Notes: generated from the letters alone by a model not told the origin. A stretch of 64,000 nt of DNA from Hyaloscypha bicolor E (GCF_002865645.1 NW_020194667.1:1945762-2009761); one strand, 5' to 3'. Counted from the stretch's first letter, positions 12,622-25,330 are shown. A program made the numbers and translations.

Positions 12622-13898
12622 CTTGCAAACTATAGCTGAGAAATCCTCAATATCTAATGCGCGGGCTCAATTGAGGCGAAGAAAAGGTCCTGGCTATCCA
12701 TCACCAACATCCAATGCATGGACGGGATGCTCGTTGTTATACACAGCGAAGGATCGCGGTGCGCGAGACTCCACAAAGTTTCGAGGAGCGACATGCTTGC
12801 CTCAAGCACGCCTTCGTGCAACGTGAACATGCAGGAAGGCGATCATACGTTTTTGAGAAAGATCCCGGCCGTCGTTCCCCGAAGTGTCAAATATTCCGTG
12901 GCTTGCCGCGATCGACAAGCAGCCGAAACCTTCAAGCCTTGTGCTAGCCATTGATAAAGAGATTATTTTGTTGGTCCTTTGGAAGAATTGGGGGTCATTT
13001 CGGACGGCTTGCCATAATGGTACTAACCTTACTGCTTACTGGTGAGTACTTTATCCACGGCTGAGTGGCAGAACTTTCGATGCAGGAAGCACATGCAGCG
13101 TGATAGCAAGGGTGTATCTCTCGTACCAGAGCTTTTCGAGGCTTCGAGGTTCGAAGTTTGCGTGCGTGCGGGAGGAGTGCAGTGGTGGGCAGGACAAGAA
13201 AGACGAACGTTGCTGGTGAAACACTATCATCTGCACGTCAGGCAAGCTCCCCCGACGCCAGCCCGTTGCTGGCGGCGGCCAAACCCCATGAGCAGGGGAT
13301 GTTGGCGTTTGAAGGGGCCGTCTGGGGGCCGTCTGGGGGCCAGAGGCTGAGCCGAAATCAAGGAAGGATGAAGCTGAGGGAGGTCGGGAGGAACGACGGT
13401 TTGAGTTGGGGGACAAAGCGCGCAGCCGCTGAAGCGAACGGCTCCTTGCCGACTTCGGCTTCGGATGCCCCTGAACCCGAAAATGACCGAGAAATAGGGA
13501 GCTCGAGTCATGTGACTTGAGTGAACACTTCTTCTGGCTTGACTGCCACTCGTTTTCTCTTGCAGAACCTAGAGCGTTGTTTTGAAAATGGCAGGCACAA
13601 ATATATCATAACTGAATTTCACAAGCATAATCTAAATAAGCAATGAAGCAATGAAGCAATGACTTCCTACCAACTCAAACCAGTGCGCCAAATCGGGAAG
13701 GGGAATTCCTGTTAAACTGAATTCTTGATTGTGGTGTTTTTCTAGGAAAGCTCCAGCTTCCTTAAAACTCTGGAAATTACGTCCCCACTTAAAAGTGGAC
13801 CACAGAGCGCACAGCCCCTGATTTTCGACAATTCCAACGCCTCACTTCTCTTTTACATATCTCAAAAGCTAAATTCCTTCTTTTTCTTACATCCCGTC
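12622..13898. other. Intergenic between two divergent genes
   Basis: This lies between the start of the minus-strand membrane-protein gene (12621) and the start of the interrupted plus-strand gene (13899), so it should hold both promoters. Overlapping open frames on both strands (13,042-13,520) look like chance frames in GC-richer DNA. A perfect short tandem GGGGCCGTCTG unit occurs at about 13,314-13,340. A C/T-rich tract (13,845-13,890) directly precedes the ATG at 13899. Confidence 0.45.
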
Positions 13899-13935
13899 AT
13901 GACAAACCACATCTATTACATTCCTCCGCATGTGC
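13899..13935 (+). pseudogene. 5' end of gene interrupted by the 10.8-kb element
   Basis: An ATG at 13899, preceded by a pyrimidine-rich leader, starts a frame reading MTNHIYYIPPHV that runs into the left end of the large element at 13936. Deleting the element and one copy of the TGTGC target duplication continues this frame directly into the open frame at 24762. The two pieces are therefore two halves of one gene split by the insertion. Confidence 0.65.
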
Positions 13936-14020
13936 TACTGAGGCCCACAGCTAGCTAGCGGACAAATCCGAGAAGCGAAAAGTGATTTTCTGATTTTCTG
14001 ATTTTCGCACTGGCGCCCCG
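13936..14020 (+). repeat. Left terminal inverted repeat of the 10.8-kb element
   Basis: The outermost TACTGAGGCC is shared in inverted form with the right end. The block from CTAGCGGACAAATCC to GATTTTCGCAC, about 55 bp, has no mismatch to the reverse complement of the right end. It is followed inward by a run of about 20 C (ending near 14,044), a site prone to sequencing-length error. Confidence 0.85.
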
Positions 14021-17000
14021 CACACCCCCCCCCCCCCCCCCCCCAAGGCAGAATTCCTAATTAGGGGTATAGCACCCATACGTAACTTTCGGCTTGGATA
14101 ACGCAATAATAGTAAGGCTACTTGCTTATCTAATTAATGAAGTAAGAGCCCATACTATTATATGAAATCGTGCCAAAATTAGGCCGGATAGTATAATATA
14201 AAATTAAGTATTTATTACAAATTACTATGGTCAGGTAACTACAGGCTATAAGCCCTTCTAGAATAATACTATTAATAGGATCTAATAACTTCCTTAATAT
14301 TCCCGAGATTAGAAATGAGAAAATTAAATTATTAAAATAACTAAGAAGCTAGCTAATTACTTTTTTTTAGTAATTAATTAATAAAATTATATAGAAATAA
14401 TATTACTCGAGTTTTTTAGTACTTATATTACTAAAAAGTATATTATAATAGTAAAGCGTACCCTGAACTTAACCCTTATTAAAATAATACTATAACTTTT
14501 AATAAATCTATTACTATATTATAAAGCTATTACTAAATAGGCTTGTATAAATATTAATTAAGAAGAAATTACAAATAGATTAAAAGATTTATATAAAATC
14601 TCAGTTAATCCGTATATAGTCTAATAGTAACTATAAGAATAAAATATCTAAATATATACTTAAATAGTAGATATGCCTTTCTTTTATATATAGATTATAA
14701 TCCTGTATTATTTGGGAGATATAAATAAGGAAATACTTAAGGATCTTAAGGATTACGGTTATATAGCTTTAATTACTAGAATTATTCGTATATATAAGAA
14801 GCTTGGTCTTATTTGCCATATAACTATAATAGACAGATAAGCGGCAGACGAGTAATTATTTATAATATTATAGAGTAAGCTAAATAATAGGCGGGTTATA
14901 GGTTATAAACGGCGGTATTTATATATATACTTCCGTTAATAAGATTTACTAGTAACCCGGTTAGTCTTTTTATACTTTACTATTTTGCCCTAGCTTGGAA
15001 AGTTAGGGCCTTATTTACTAATATATTTTATTATCTATAGGGAAAGCTTATATATAATATTATAACTCCTGGATCCCGAAATAATTATATTATAAATATA
15101 ACGGATATAGTCCAAGAAAAAAGAATATATTATATCTGGGCCGGACTAGATTTGGTTAATTAATAGATATAATAAGCTATTACTATTTGGGATCGAGATA
15201 TATACTTATATTAATACTTATTTATATAATATTATCTAGATATATATCGGAATCTCTAATTAAACTACCTATTCGGTTATATAATAATATTTTTAGATTT
15301 ATATTTAAATAGGCTATTACCTTTATTTCTTTAGGGCTAATTAAGGCTCTAAACTCTTTCTTATTACCAAAGTATACTTTATATTCTTATAGATAGCTAA
15401 TCTATTAGTTATATATATAGAGAACTACTTTATTTCTAAGAAAAGTACCGAGAATTAGCGGGTTAAATCCTGGTAGTAGGAGCTTTAGAAGAGCTAGCTA
15501 TACTAGTAGTATATAAATAATTCCGTTTCCCTATATTTATCTTTTATTCTTTTTATTATTAGAAGGAAGTATTAGGTACTAATAATTATACTACTTTTTA
15601 TTAAGGCTATTAGGTCTAATATTATAGTACCGGATTATATAACTAATTCCGATTAGTATATATAAAATTACTTTTAGGAACTGGCCTATATCAGGGGTTA
15701 TAATTACTAATACCTATAGAACCGGATTACTCTATTAGTACTTTATATATAGCAGATCCAAAACAAGATATATAGGTTTATAAACTTGTAAAATATTTAT
15801 AAGATTAGAAAAGACAGATCTAGGCCTAATATAATAGCTAGTAAGCTATTTAGACTATATATAAGGCCCCTAGGCGGGATATAGTACTAGGGTCGCCCTA
15901 TAAATATAGAGCTTTATAATATAATTCTTAATAATTATTTAGTTTAGAGTAAGTAATATAACCTTATATAGCTCTATATAAATAGTTTACTTATATATTA
16001 ATATAGATATTAACGAGTTTCTATTAAGAGAAATACTAGAGTAGTATTATTAAAAGCTTATATCTTATAATATAAATATAGCTAATATTTATATAAGAGA
16101 TATTAATAGAAATAGTAACTAACTATATATTTAAGCTTACTACTAGCTCTAATATATAGTCTGAATACATATAGCCTCAGGGCAGCTACTAATATTAGGA
16201 GAGTTTAAGAAGCTAATTAGTAAATATAATACTACTATTATATAAAATAGGATTTTTAAGTAAGTTATTCTAATAAATACAAAATATATAAATAATATAT
16301 AGGCCGGAAAAATACCCGTATAGTTCCTAATAGTCCAGGACTTTACTCAGAAATAGCCCTTTATTAGTAATACTTCTAATAATATAGGGTAATTAAATAA
16401 GCTAGTTATGAAATAACTAGATATATTAAGATAGGTATTATTTATTATTAAATATATTATTTTCGAAATCCCTTTCTTACTTTTAAGAATAATACTAATA
16501 GAATTATTAAGTTTATCTATTATATAAATATTCTATATCCTTAAATTCTTACTTTTTAAAATAGTATTATTATTTCTCAAAACCTATCCTAATACTATAT
16601 ATCCTATAGCCAAATACTAGTATAGTAATATCTAATATTATAAGTTCTATTAATTTACTAATAATAAATATAATATAAAAGCTACTACTTTACTTATTTA
16701 GAATAATAATACTAGTAAACTTAAACCTTATAGCTCTAGAATTCCGTCTATATCTGCCCCTCTTTTTATATCTAGAATACTTTAGATTTCTAGCTTTTCT
16801 TAGTATTCTTATCCTATATCTTTTCTTCTAGAAATATCTATTATATCTATTCCTCTAGTTATTATTACTATATAACTACCAGGTACTAGTTCTGCTTTAT
16901 TTCAGGCTCCTCCTATTCTAATAACCCTATAACTATTTCTTTCCGTATTTCCTTTTATTATAAGCCATATTACTTAACCTAACTACTTTTCTAGTAATAC

Positions 17001-20000
17001 TTATATTACTATATAAGCTTAACGGACTATAAATGCGAGAGTTACTTAGGCCGCTACCTAGGCTATAGCTTCTTATACCGGTAATAAGTTACCTAGAGCC
17101 CTTTAAGGTCTTATAAATTAAAATATAGCCGGATCTAGTCTTATGAAATTATAGACTATAGTTTTATAGCTAGTTCTCTATAAGTAAGTATTTAATAATA
17201 TAAAGAATTAGAGAGTTAAGTAAAGAACTATCTAACTTTCTAAAGAAGTCAGTAATAAGTTTTCTCTTATTTCTTTTACTAGATTCTCTATATAAATTCT
17301 AATAAATATTTTTTAATAAGTGGCTTTTAATTTAAAATAAATAATTAAATCTTTTCTACTTTTTCTAATATAGTTTCTTAGTAGCTATTTCTTTATTTCT
17401 CTTTCTATATTAGCGGACCTATTTACTATTATTAATTTATTAATAATATAAATAAACTAGTATTCTATACTAGTCCTAATAGTAAAAGAGTCCAGGAACT
17501 TATAGTCTTACTAGGTTCTATTTAAACTATTTTTAATCTTTTTTACTATAGTATATATCTGGGCCCTAAAAATATCTGAATAATTTTCCTTATTTTATAT
17601 TAGGATAAGATTTTATATAAAGATATCTATCTTAAAATTACTTATAAAGAGCTAGAAAATATTTAGAAAGAAATTCTATATAAAAATCTCTATCTTAAAA
17701 TTACTTATAAAAAGCTAGAAAATACTTAAAAAATATAATAATTTAAGAAGATTAAATAATAGATTAAGGAAACCCAGAGAGCCCAGGAAAGTATTACCCG
17801 CTAGTATAGGTATAAGACTTTAAGAGTAAGGAGGAATCTAATAAACCAGTAAGTAAATAAAGGTATATATATAATTCTTTCTTTTAATTCTGGCTCCTAT
17901 TTTTTATTCTTTCTATAAACCCTTTTTTGTTTTTAGGTTTAATTAATTTATATATACCAGGATTCTTCTTTACTTACCGATTTCTAGAAGCCGTAAGATA
18001 ATATAGAAAGTACTATTAAAAGTACTACTAAAGCTAATTCTAATAATAATAATAATAATAATAATAGTAATAGGCTATTAGATTCTTCTTTAATTTTACT
18101 ATTTTCTTTTCTAGTAAAGGGAACTATAGTTAATCTCATGGACTATATAAGTATTACTCTATAGTAACGGGTATATTAGAGGTATAAATATACTATCTCT
18201 TTTCCTTATTAGATATAGAGAATTAACGGGTATAATATCTTTAGCTTTATGGGTAAAACCTAAGGTATTCGGGCTATTACTAGTATTCTGCCTATTACTC
18301 CGGACAGAAGTCTAACTATTATTATTAAACTTCCTAGACTAATTAACCTTATTTCTCCTAAGTAAACCTATTATATAAGGTCTAATAAATTACATATAAA
18401 TATCTGCCGAGATTAAGGTAATTAAGAAAAAATAGGCCTAATATCTAATATACTTTTTCCTATATTTTATAATTAGCTTAATACTATTTTAGGTCTTATT
18501 TCCTTATAGATATATATATATTTGGAATTTATAATTAATACTTTAAAGTAATATTCTTTAATTAGTTCTTATATAATTTAAAAGTTAGGCTACTAAATTT
18601 AATACTTTTATAATACTTAAATCTATTTAAGTTTATAAAGTCTTATAATTATTAGGGCCTTTATAATCCTTTGCCTTTTAAGTTTAATACTCAAATAATA
18701 TTATATACTTTACCTTTAGTATAGAGGAGGCTTCTAAAAGTCTAGGATTATAAAGGGATTTTTATATTAAGAATATATTATATTATAATAATAAAATTAT
18801 AGGTATTTATATATAAATACATAATATATTAGACTAGCTATACTAAAAACCATACTATATCTATATATAAAGTTACTAATTACTTTATATTAATACCGGA
18901 CCTGTATAGTCACGTGATTTTATATAATTAGCTAGTTATAGAAAAGCCCTAAAGCCCGAAACTTATAAAGAATCTTAAGGGCTTTAGGGCTTCCGGACTA
19001 TTACTAGTACCTGGTACTTTTTAGGAAAAGAGTATAATATATTTTATAATAAGTAACCTATTATAGACTACTTAATCTTTAAATTAAGCGGGAAATCTGA
19101 GGGCTAGGCTTATAATTCAAGTCTTATTAAGGTTATTAAAGTCTTTACTAGCTAGTATTATAGATTTAATAAAAATATTACAGGAATTCTATAGGTTCTA
19201 TCCTAATTTATCCAGAAAATATATATAATATATCTCCTTATTTATTCTAATATTTATATATAATTCCTGAAAGCCAAACTATTACCTAAAAGAAAAATAA
19301 GAAGGCTAGACTAATATCTTTAAAAATTAAGGCCTTAATAAGTCTATTTAGAAAAGCTTACTAATTCTTCTAAAAATAACCTAAGAAAAGTTTGAGTTTA
19401 TTATATATTATAACTCGTATAACTAGGAATAGAAATTACTCTAATAGGCCAGAAAAAGTTTCTTATATAGCTTATTTATATAACCAGGAATAGGAACTTG
19501 AATTTATTATATAAAATTACTTATATATAGAGATTTCTATTATAAACTCCTTGTTTAGATTAATTAATTAAACCTATTTTTAATACTAAGTCTTTATTAA
19601 GGTAACTTCCTGCTTCTAGAGGCTTTAGATAAAGTAGCTAATAAGTTTCTTAGTTATTAGCCAAGACTTATTAGCTAGAAAATCTATAAGTAGTAGATAA
19701 GATTATAAAGCAGAATTCCTCTAATTATAATACCAAGACGTTTTATTATAGTATAAAGTAATTAAATATAGAAGCTCTATTAAATATAATATATCTCGAA
19801 CTATAAGTTTATAAGATAAATATAGGGAGTCTTAGTACTTAACTAGTACTATAATCTAGCCCAAAAGCGCCTACTATCTTTTATATCTAATTTAATAGGA
19901 ATAAAAAGTACCTATATTTTAATTCAAGAGATAATTAGAACTTTTATATAAACTTAGGGTAATAGTTTGCTTTATAGAGAGAGAATAGACCAGAAATACC

Positions 20001-20998
20001 TATACTATATTAATTTTTGAGAGAAATTATAGTAAATATTATAATTCCTGAAATACTTTTAAAGAAGCTTTCCCGAACTAAAATAGGCTAGTTTATAATC
20101 CCGAAAGATCTATAAAAGTCTTATATACCCGAGAGTATAAGTACTTAAGGTAAATACTATTTGAGTTCTAATCTATAATAAAAGAAAAGTAAAATATATA
20201 AAATAAAATATATAAAGTAAAAGTAAAATAAAATATCCGGGTATTTAATAAATAGAAAGCCTAACTATAAGTTATAAGAACTAGTACTAACTAGGCATAT
20301 ATATAGTAATATTAAAAGAGAGATAAGATAAGGGGAACTAAAAAGTAAGTTAGTATATATTCCGTAAAAGTAAACGGGAAGATATCTAAATAGCCTAAAG
20401 GCAAGAAGTATATATTAAAGAAGTCAAGATTAGAGGAAAAAGAGCTATTTCCTATAAAAATAAGTTAGTATATATTCCAAGATAAAGAATAGGGGTATTT
20501 AGTAGCGGCCTAAAGGCTTTTATAAGTATTAAAAGAGGAAAGAAGATATTAAAGTTTAAAGGAATCTAAATAGAAGTTAGCTTCTTTTTTAGAAGTTTGA
20601 GAGAAGATATTTCCAAAGGGCCCAAAGATATAAGAGATATTAGAAAAAGGGAAAAGAAGATATTAGAGAAGGAAAGAAGGAATCTAAAATTTAGCTTTCT
20701 AAGAAGTAAGTAAGTTAAAGACTTATAGTATAGGAGTTCTAAATAAAAGTAATCCGGAAGTAGTAATTAGGTACTAGCTTTTAGTATTATTAGTAAAAGT
20801 ATTAAAGAAGGAAGGGTTTAAAGAAAGGATTTAGAGGAGGAGTTTAGAAGAATTCGGAAAAGGAAAGGAAAGTTATAAGATAGTTAGATACTAGCTTTTA
20901 GTATTAATAAAAAAAATATTAAAAAAGAAAGAGTAAGAAAGAGGGATTCGGAGAAGGAATAAGGAGAAGTTTAGAGAAGGAAAGAAAGGTTATAAGGT

Positions 20999-21125
20999 AA
21001 TTAGATACTAGCTCTTGGTATTAATAAAAATATTAATAAAGGTATTAATAAAGGTATTAATAAAGGTATTAATAAAGGTATTAATAAAGGTATTAATAAA
21101 GGTATTAATAGAGAAGGTATTAGTA
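20999..21125. repeat. 12-bp tandem array (GGTATTAATAAA)
   Basis: About seven nearly perfect copies of a 12-bp unit, with degenerate copies on both sides, inside the RIP-degraded interior of the 10.8-kb element. The wider stretch 20,300-21,200 is purine-rich on this strand (AAAG/GAAG) and looks like an expanded low-complexity region. Confidence 0.8.
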
Positions 21126-21486
21126 AAGAGTAGAAGCTCTTAGTATTAATAGTAAAGTTAAAAAAATATAGAAGAAAAATAGAGGTTTTAGAGTAAAGAT
21201 AAAATAAAGTTATAGTTTTATAGAAAATAAAGTTAGTAATACGGGATAATTATATTATTATATAATTCCATATTTATTTTTATTATTTATTAAGGATATA
21301 TATCTTTTAGGAGAAAGTATTATTTAGAATTCTTGAGTCTTTCTAATTTAATAACTATATATTCGAAAAATAAGAAATAAATATAATTATATATACTAGA
21401 ATAAAGGAATTCTTCTTATCTAAAAATTATAATTATAGTATTACTAAATATAAAGATATAGAAGTTTATATAATAAGCTATATATA

Positions 21487-22796
21487 GAGATTTAAAAAGA
21501 TTTAAATTACCTTGAATTATTTATAATTAGTAAAGTAAATTAGCTAATTATATGAGTTAAGTATAATTTAATTATTATTAGTATATTTTAGCTTTTGCAA
21601 GTTAGTAAAAAAAAGAATATTTATATCTTTATTTTTATAACTATAATACCTAAAATTATAATTTTTTTAATATTTAAATATATTTAACCTAGGGCTATTA
21701 AGTACTAATATTTCTATTTTTAGGTATTATTTATTATAAATTTATTCGAATTTAAATAATTATATTAAATATATATCTTTATATTTTAAAAGTAAATAAT
21801 AAAAATATAGTTATACTAGCTTTAACCTTAGCCTTAACCTTAATCTTAACCTTCTTCCGAAAATAACTTTAATTCCGATATATAATACTATTATTAAAGC
21901 TTTCCTTTATTAAAGATATATTAAATATAGCTTTAGGTAATAGCTCTAGTAAAGGCAAAAGTAGTAGAAAAGGTAATAAAGCTATAAATAAGCAGAAAGA
22001 TAATATTTATAATATATCCTCTAATAATCCAGACTTAGTCTATAATATCCTCTTCTATTAATATATTTAATTAATAAATCCCTCTACTTTTTAAACCTTT
22101 TCCTTATATATAACCTTTTTTTCTTCTTCTATAATAATACTTTAATCTCCTTATATTATCTAATAATATTACTAAAGTAGTAAAGCGAATTAATAATAAG
22201 GCTAAAGTTAGAGAGATAGAGCTATACTAGGGCAGGAAGCTAAAGGAATTAGAGAAAGGCAAGGCAAATCTAGAGGCAAGCTTAATATATACTTACGGAA
22301 CCGAATTCTCTCAAGCTTATATTACTTATAGTAATAAGAAGAGACCGAGAGGCCTTTTTAAATACTATATAGTTATGGAAGGCGAATTTAATAGTACTTA
22401 TATAAATTACAAATATAATAATAATAGTAAAATCTATACTTTCTATTAACTTAATACTAATCCTACTAAGTCTGGAAAGCCTCGCTCTATATCTGCAAAA
22501 CCCTTTATACCAAAGCCTTAATTACCTATAAGATATAGAAAGCAAGTATAAAGACAGATATAAGATTAGAAGGTAATAGGGAAGAAGGTTATAGTAGAGA
22601 AGGGTGAGGATACTAGAGGAGAAGGGGACAAAGGAGATATAGATAATTCGAGTAATATAGGCAGTACGGAGGATATAGAGAGTAAGGGAGATAGAGATGT
22701 GCCTCGTAATCCATGGGATTTGCCTTACGGACCATGCAAGCTAAGGGGGGGTTAGGAGTAGTCGAGAATAAGGCGTATATACTATACTTTTTTTTT
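21487..22796. repeat. 1.3-kb repeat, copy 1
   Basis: This 1.31-kb segment matches 23,358-24,669 along its length. By eye most differences are C/T or G/A, this copy holding more T/A. It ends in the conserved GGGGGGGTTAGGAGTAGTCGAG region and a T run. Parts look formerly coding: near 22,240-22,500 one frame reads KKRPRGLFKYYIVMEGEFNS, but no family is recognised. In copy 2 the T run leads into the right TIR; here it leads into the mirror-image segment. Confidence 0.85.
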
Positions 22797-22797
22797 A

Positions 22798-23322
22798 CCC
22801 AAAACGATTAGCAAATTTAAACTTTCTTATTCGGTAGAGGTCTTTGAAACTTTTGGGCGACGTTCCCTTTTTACCCTAATCCCTAGCTCTTCCCCGTAAA
22901 ACACGTCGCCGAAGCGTTTGGAAGTTTTCGCCAGCTTAGCCGGGAGTCGGCCCTTGTTCCGCCCTTATGAAGCCTTGGTAACAGCACGAAATAACCTCCT
23001 TTCGTTGCTCCCGGGTAAACCTTGCAGGCCTGCATTTACTATAGGAGCGAGCCTCAGGCTTTCATATGCCCTAAACCGTGCCCCCCTCAAAACCATATTC
23101 GGGACATGATCGTTCCTCCTGCCTTCTACTCCGTCCTCTTCTGCGGCTCCTCACGTCAGCCCTGGGCTATCCACCCCAACAAACCGAGGGTGTTCCAGAC
23201 TCAATGACCGTTGTATGACTCCGGTAATCGCCCGGATTCGCCCTGGTTTAGGGGCTCTTCGGCTTTTTCACTAAAAGACTAAAAGACTAAAAGCGCCGGG
23301 TATTGGTGGGGTGGGTGGTGGA

Positions 23323-23328
<6 letters not shown>
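22798..23328. other. Mirror-image (reversed, not complemented) segment
   Basis: Read left to right, this GC-normal segment reproduces 24,668-25,115 read right to left, without complementing. Example: bases 24747-24762 are GGCCTCAGTATGTGCC; reversed they are CCGTGTATGACTCCGG; bases 23208-23224 are CCGTTGTATGACTCCGG. The match spans the whole segment. The copy is about 80 bases longer than its source, mostly from single-base additions in short runs. It therefore includes a mirrored TIR and mirrored part of the interrupted gene. Open frames here are meaningless. Most likely a read or assembly artefact. Confidence 0.85.
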
Positions 23329-23357
<29 letters not shown>

Positions 23358-23359
<2 letters not shown>

Positions 23360-24669
23360 AGATTTGAGAAGATTTAAATTACCTCGAATTATTTATAATT
23401 AGTAAAGTAAATTAGTTAACTATATAGATTAAGTATAGTTTAATTATTATTAGTATATTTTAGCTTTTACGAATTAGTAAGAGAAAGAATATTTTTATTT
23501 TTATTTTTATAACTATAATACCTAAAATTATAATTTTTTTAATATTTAAATATACTTAACCTAGGGCTATTAAGTACTAATATTTCTATTTTCAGGTATT
23601 ATTTATTATAAATTTATTCGAATTTAAATAATTATATTAAATATATATCTTTATATCCCAAAGATAAATAATAAAGATATAGCTATACTAACTTTAATCT
23701 TAGCCTTAACCTTAACCTTAACCTTCTTCCGAAAATAACTTCGATTCCGATATATAATACTATTATTAAAGCTTTTCTTTATTAAAGATATATCAAATAT
23801 GGCTTCAGGTAGCGACTCTAGTAAAGGCAAAAGTAATAGAAAAGGCAATAAAGCTATAAATAAGCGAAAAAATAATATTTATAATATATCCTCTAATAAT
23901 CTAGACTCAGTCTATAATATTCTCTCTCATTAATATATTTAACTAATAAACCCCTCTGCTTCTTAACCTTCTCCTTATATATAATCTCCTCTTTCTTCTC
24001 TATAATAATACTTTAATCTCCTTATACTATCTAATAATACTACTAAAGTAATAAAGCAAATTAATAATAAGACTAAAGTTAGAGAGATAGAGCTATACTA
24101 GGGCAGGGAGCTAAAGGGATTAGAGAAAGGCAAGGCAAATCTGGAGGCAAGCTTGGTATATACTTGCGGAACCGAATCCTCTCAAGCTTATACTACTTAT
24201 AGTAATAAGAAGAGACCGAGGGGCCCTTTTAAATACTATATAGTTATAAAAGGCGAATTCGATAGTACTTATACAAATTATAGATATAATAATAACGGTA
24301 AAGTCTATACTTTCTATTAACTCAATACTAATCCTACTAAGTCTAGAAAGCCTCGCTCCGTATCTGCAAAACCCTTTATACCAAAGCCTTGACCGCCTAT
24401 AAGATATAGAAAGCAAGTACAAAGATAGATACAAGGTCAGAAGGTAATGGGGAAGAAGGTTATAGTAGAGGAGAGTGAGGATACTAGAGGAGAAGGGGAC
24501 AAAGGAGATATAGATAATTCGAGTAATATAGGCAGTATGGAGGATACAGAAAGTAAGGGAGATAGAGATGTGCCTCGTAATCCATGGGATTTGCCTTACG
24601 GACCACGCAAGCTAAGGGGGGGTTAGGAGTAGTCGAGAATAAGGCGTATATGCTATACTTTTTTTTTTT
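23358..24669. repeat. 1.3-kb repeat, copy 2
   Basis: Second copy of the segment at 21,487-22,796, less AT-shifted than copy 1. It is preceded by a run of about 26 A (23,329-23,354) joining it to the mirror-image segment, and followed by a T run and the right terminal inverted repeat. Confidence 0.85.
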
Positions 24670-24676
24670 GGTGAGG

Positions 24677-24756
24677 TGTGGGTGCGAAAATCAGAAAATC
24701 AGAAAATCACTTTTCGCTTCTCGGATTTGTCCGCTAGCCCGCTAATGGCCTCAGTA
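24677..24756 (-). repeat. Right terminal inverted repeat of the 10.8-kb element
   Basis: Reverse complement of the left TIR: about 55 bp without mismatch (24,684-24,738), then a short diverged stretch, then terminal GGCCTCAGTA. The adjoining TGTGC (24757-24761) repeats the five bases before the left end. Confidence 0.85.
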
Positions 24757-25330
24757 TGTGCCAGTACTCAGACCTGTGAGCCAACAACCCCACTATCGTC
24801 CGACTCACTCCTCGGCGTCTTCTCCTGCTCCATCTCCGTCCTCCTTGCTAGTACAGGCTTATACCAAACTCCCCCGCGTGCAGAATCCCGTATACTTCGA
24901 CTCCGAGCGAGATATCATTTACGCCGACGTCAATGCCCTCGTTGCTTTCTCAATAAAGCACGACAATGTTCCGAAGTATTCCCGCTTGTCGCTGAGCCGA
25001 TTCGACGCTTGAGGTTTCGAAGCCTGACAAATGCCTTCTCGATCCTAATCCCATTTCCTTGCAGCGGTTCAAAGTTCTGGAGATGGCTATTCTTCAATTA
25101 AACGATAGCAAAACCATTGGCGCGTTTCGGGCCACGCAACAGCTGGTGACAAAGGAATGCAGATGAGAATTCAAGGAGAGGGCAGATCCTAAATGGCTTT
25201 TCGTGTCCGGAAACCAGATGAAGAGGCTATCACATCGACCGAGGGATTTGCAGCAAGCGTAAGTTCTCAGCTGCCTTCTCTGAGTTTGGTAATACTCTTG
25301 TTAATGCATTGACAGATGTGAGACCTTGAC
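24757..25330 (+). pseudogene. 3' part of interrupted 2EXR-like gene
   Basis: The frame continues from the 5' piece at 13899-13935: PVLRPVSQQPHY, then RVQNPVYFDSERDIIYADVN to a stop at 25012. The segment PVYFDSERDIIYADVN resembles the 'P-v-yFd...D-iY' core of the fungal 2EXR family, though the usual N-terminal FpkLPpELR-iW motif is not seen. Another frame after an intron-like acceptor (CTTGCAG at about 25,063) reads RFKVLEMAILQLNDSK, as in the 3' part of such proteins, then hits a stop and resumes as RADPKWLFVSGNQ. The gene was thus probably decaying apart from the insertion. Family call tentative; that this is one split gene is firmer. Confidence 0.5.

Larger units (their letters stand above)
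13936..24756. mobile_element. 10.8-kb TIR element, RIP-degraded
   Basis: Left and right ends are inverted repeats. Both begin TACTGAGGCC. After a variable dozen bases, about 55 bp are identical (GCGGACAAATCCGAGAAGCG onward, including a triple GATTTTCT motif). TGTGC directly repeats at 13931-13935 and 24757-24761, a 5-bp target duplication. The interior, 14,050-22,700, is very AT-rich with few CpA/TpG and holds no intact gene. It includes a 12-bp tandem array, two diverged 1.3-kb copies near the right end, and the mirror-image segment 22,798-23,328. No transposase could be recognised on either strand, so the superfamily is open; 5 bp is unusual for hAT (8 bp) or Tc1/mariner (TA). If the mirror segment and one 1.3-kb copy are assembly errors, the true length is nearer 8.9 kb. 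Confidence 0.75.

Noticed and set aside
13042..13520. Overlapping frames of 94-121 codons on both strands
   Set aside because: Mutually overlapping, no domain, no splice pattern; GC-richer DNA gives such frames by chance.
21820..21860. CCTTAACCTTA repeats considered as telomere-like
   Set aside because: Only a few imperfect units, and not the fungal TTAGGG motif; recurs at 23,697 only because that is the second 1.3-kb copy.
22918..23207. Open frames of 63 and 61 codons in the GC-normal island inside the element
   Set aside because: They lie in the mirror-image segment, which is reversed non-complemented sequence, so any frame there is meaningless.
13936..24756. Element considered as a Starship (tyrosine-recombinase giant element)
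   Set aside because: No DUF3435-like captain seen, long TIRs are present and it is small; nothing supports that class.
24676..25101. 141-codon frame across the right TIR
   Set aside because: It overlaps the TIR in a different frame from the split gene; only its last part could be a frameshifted continuation of that gene.
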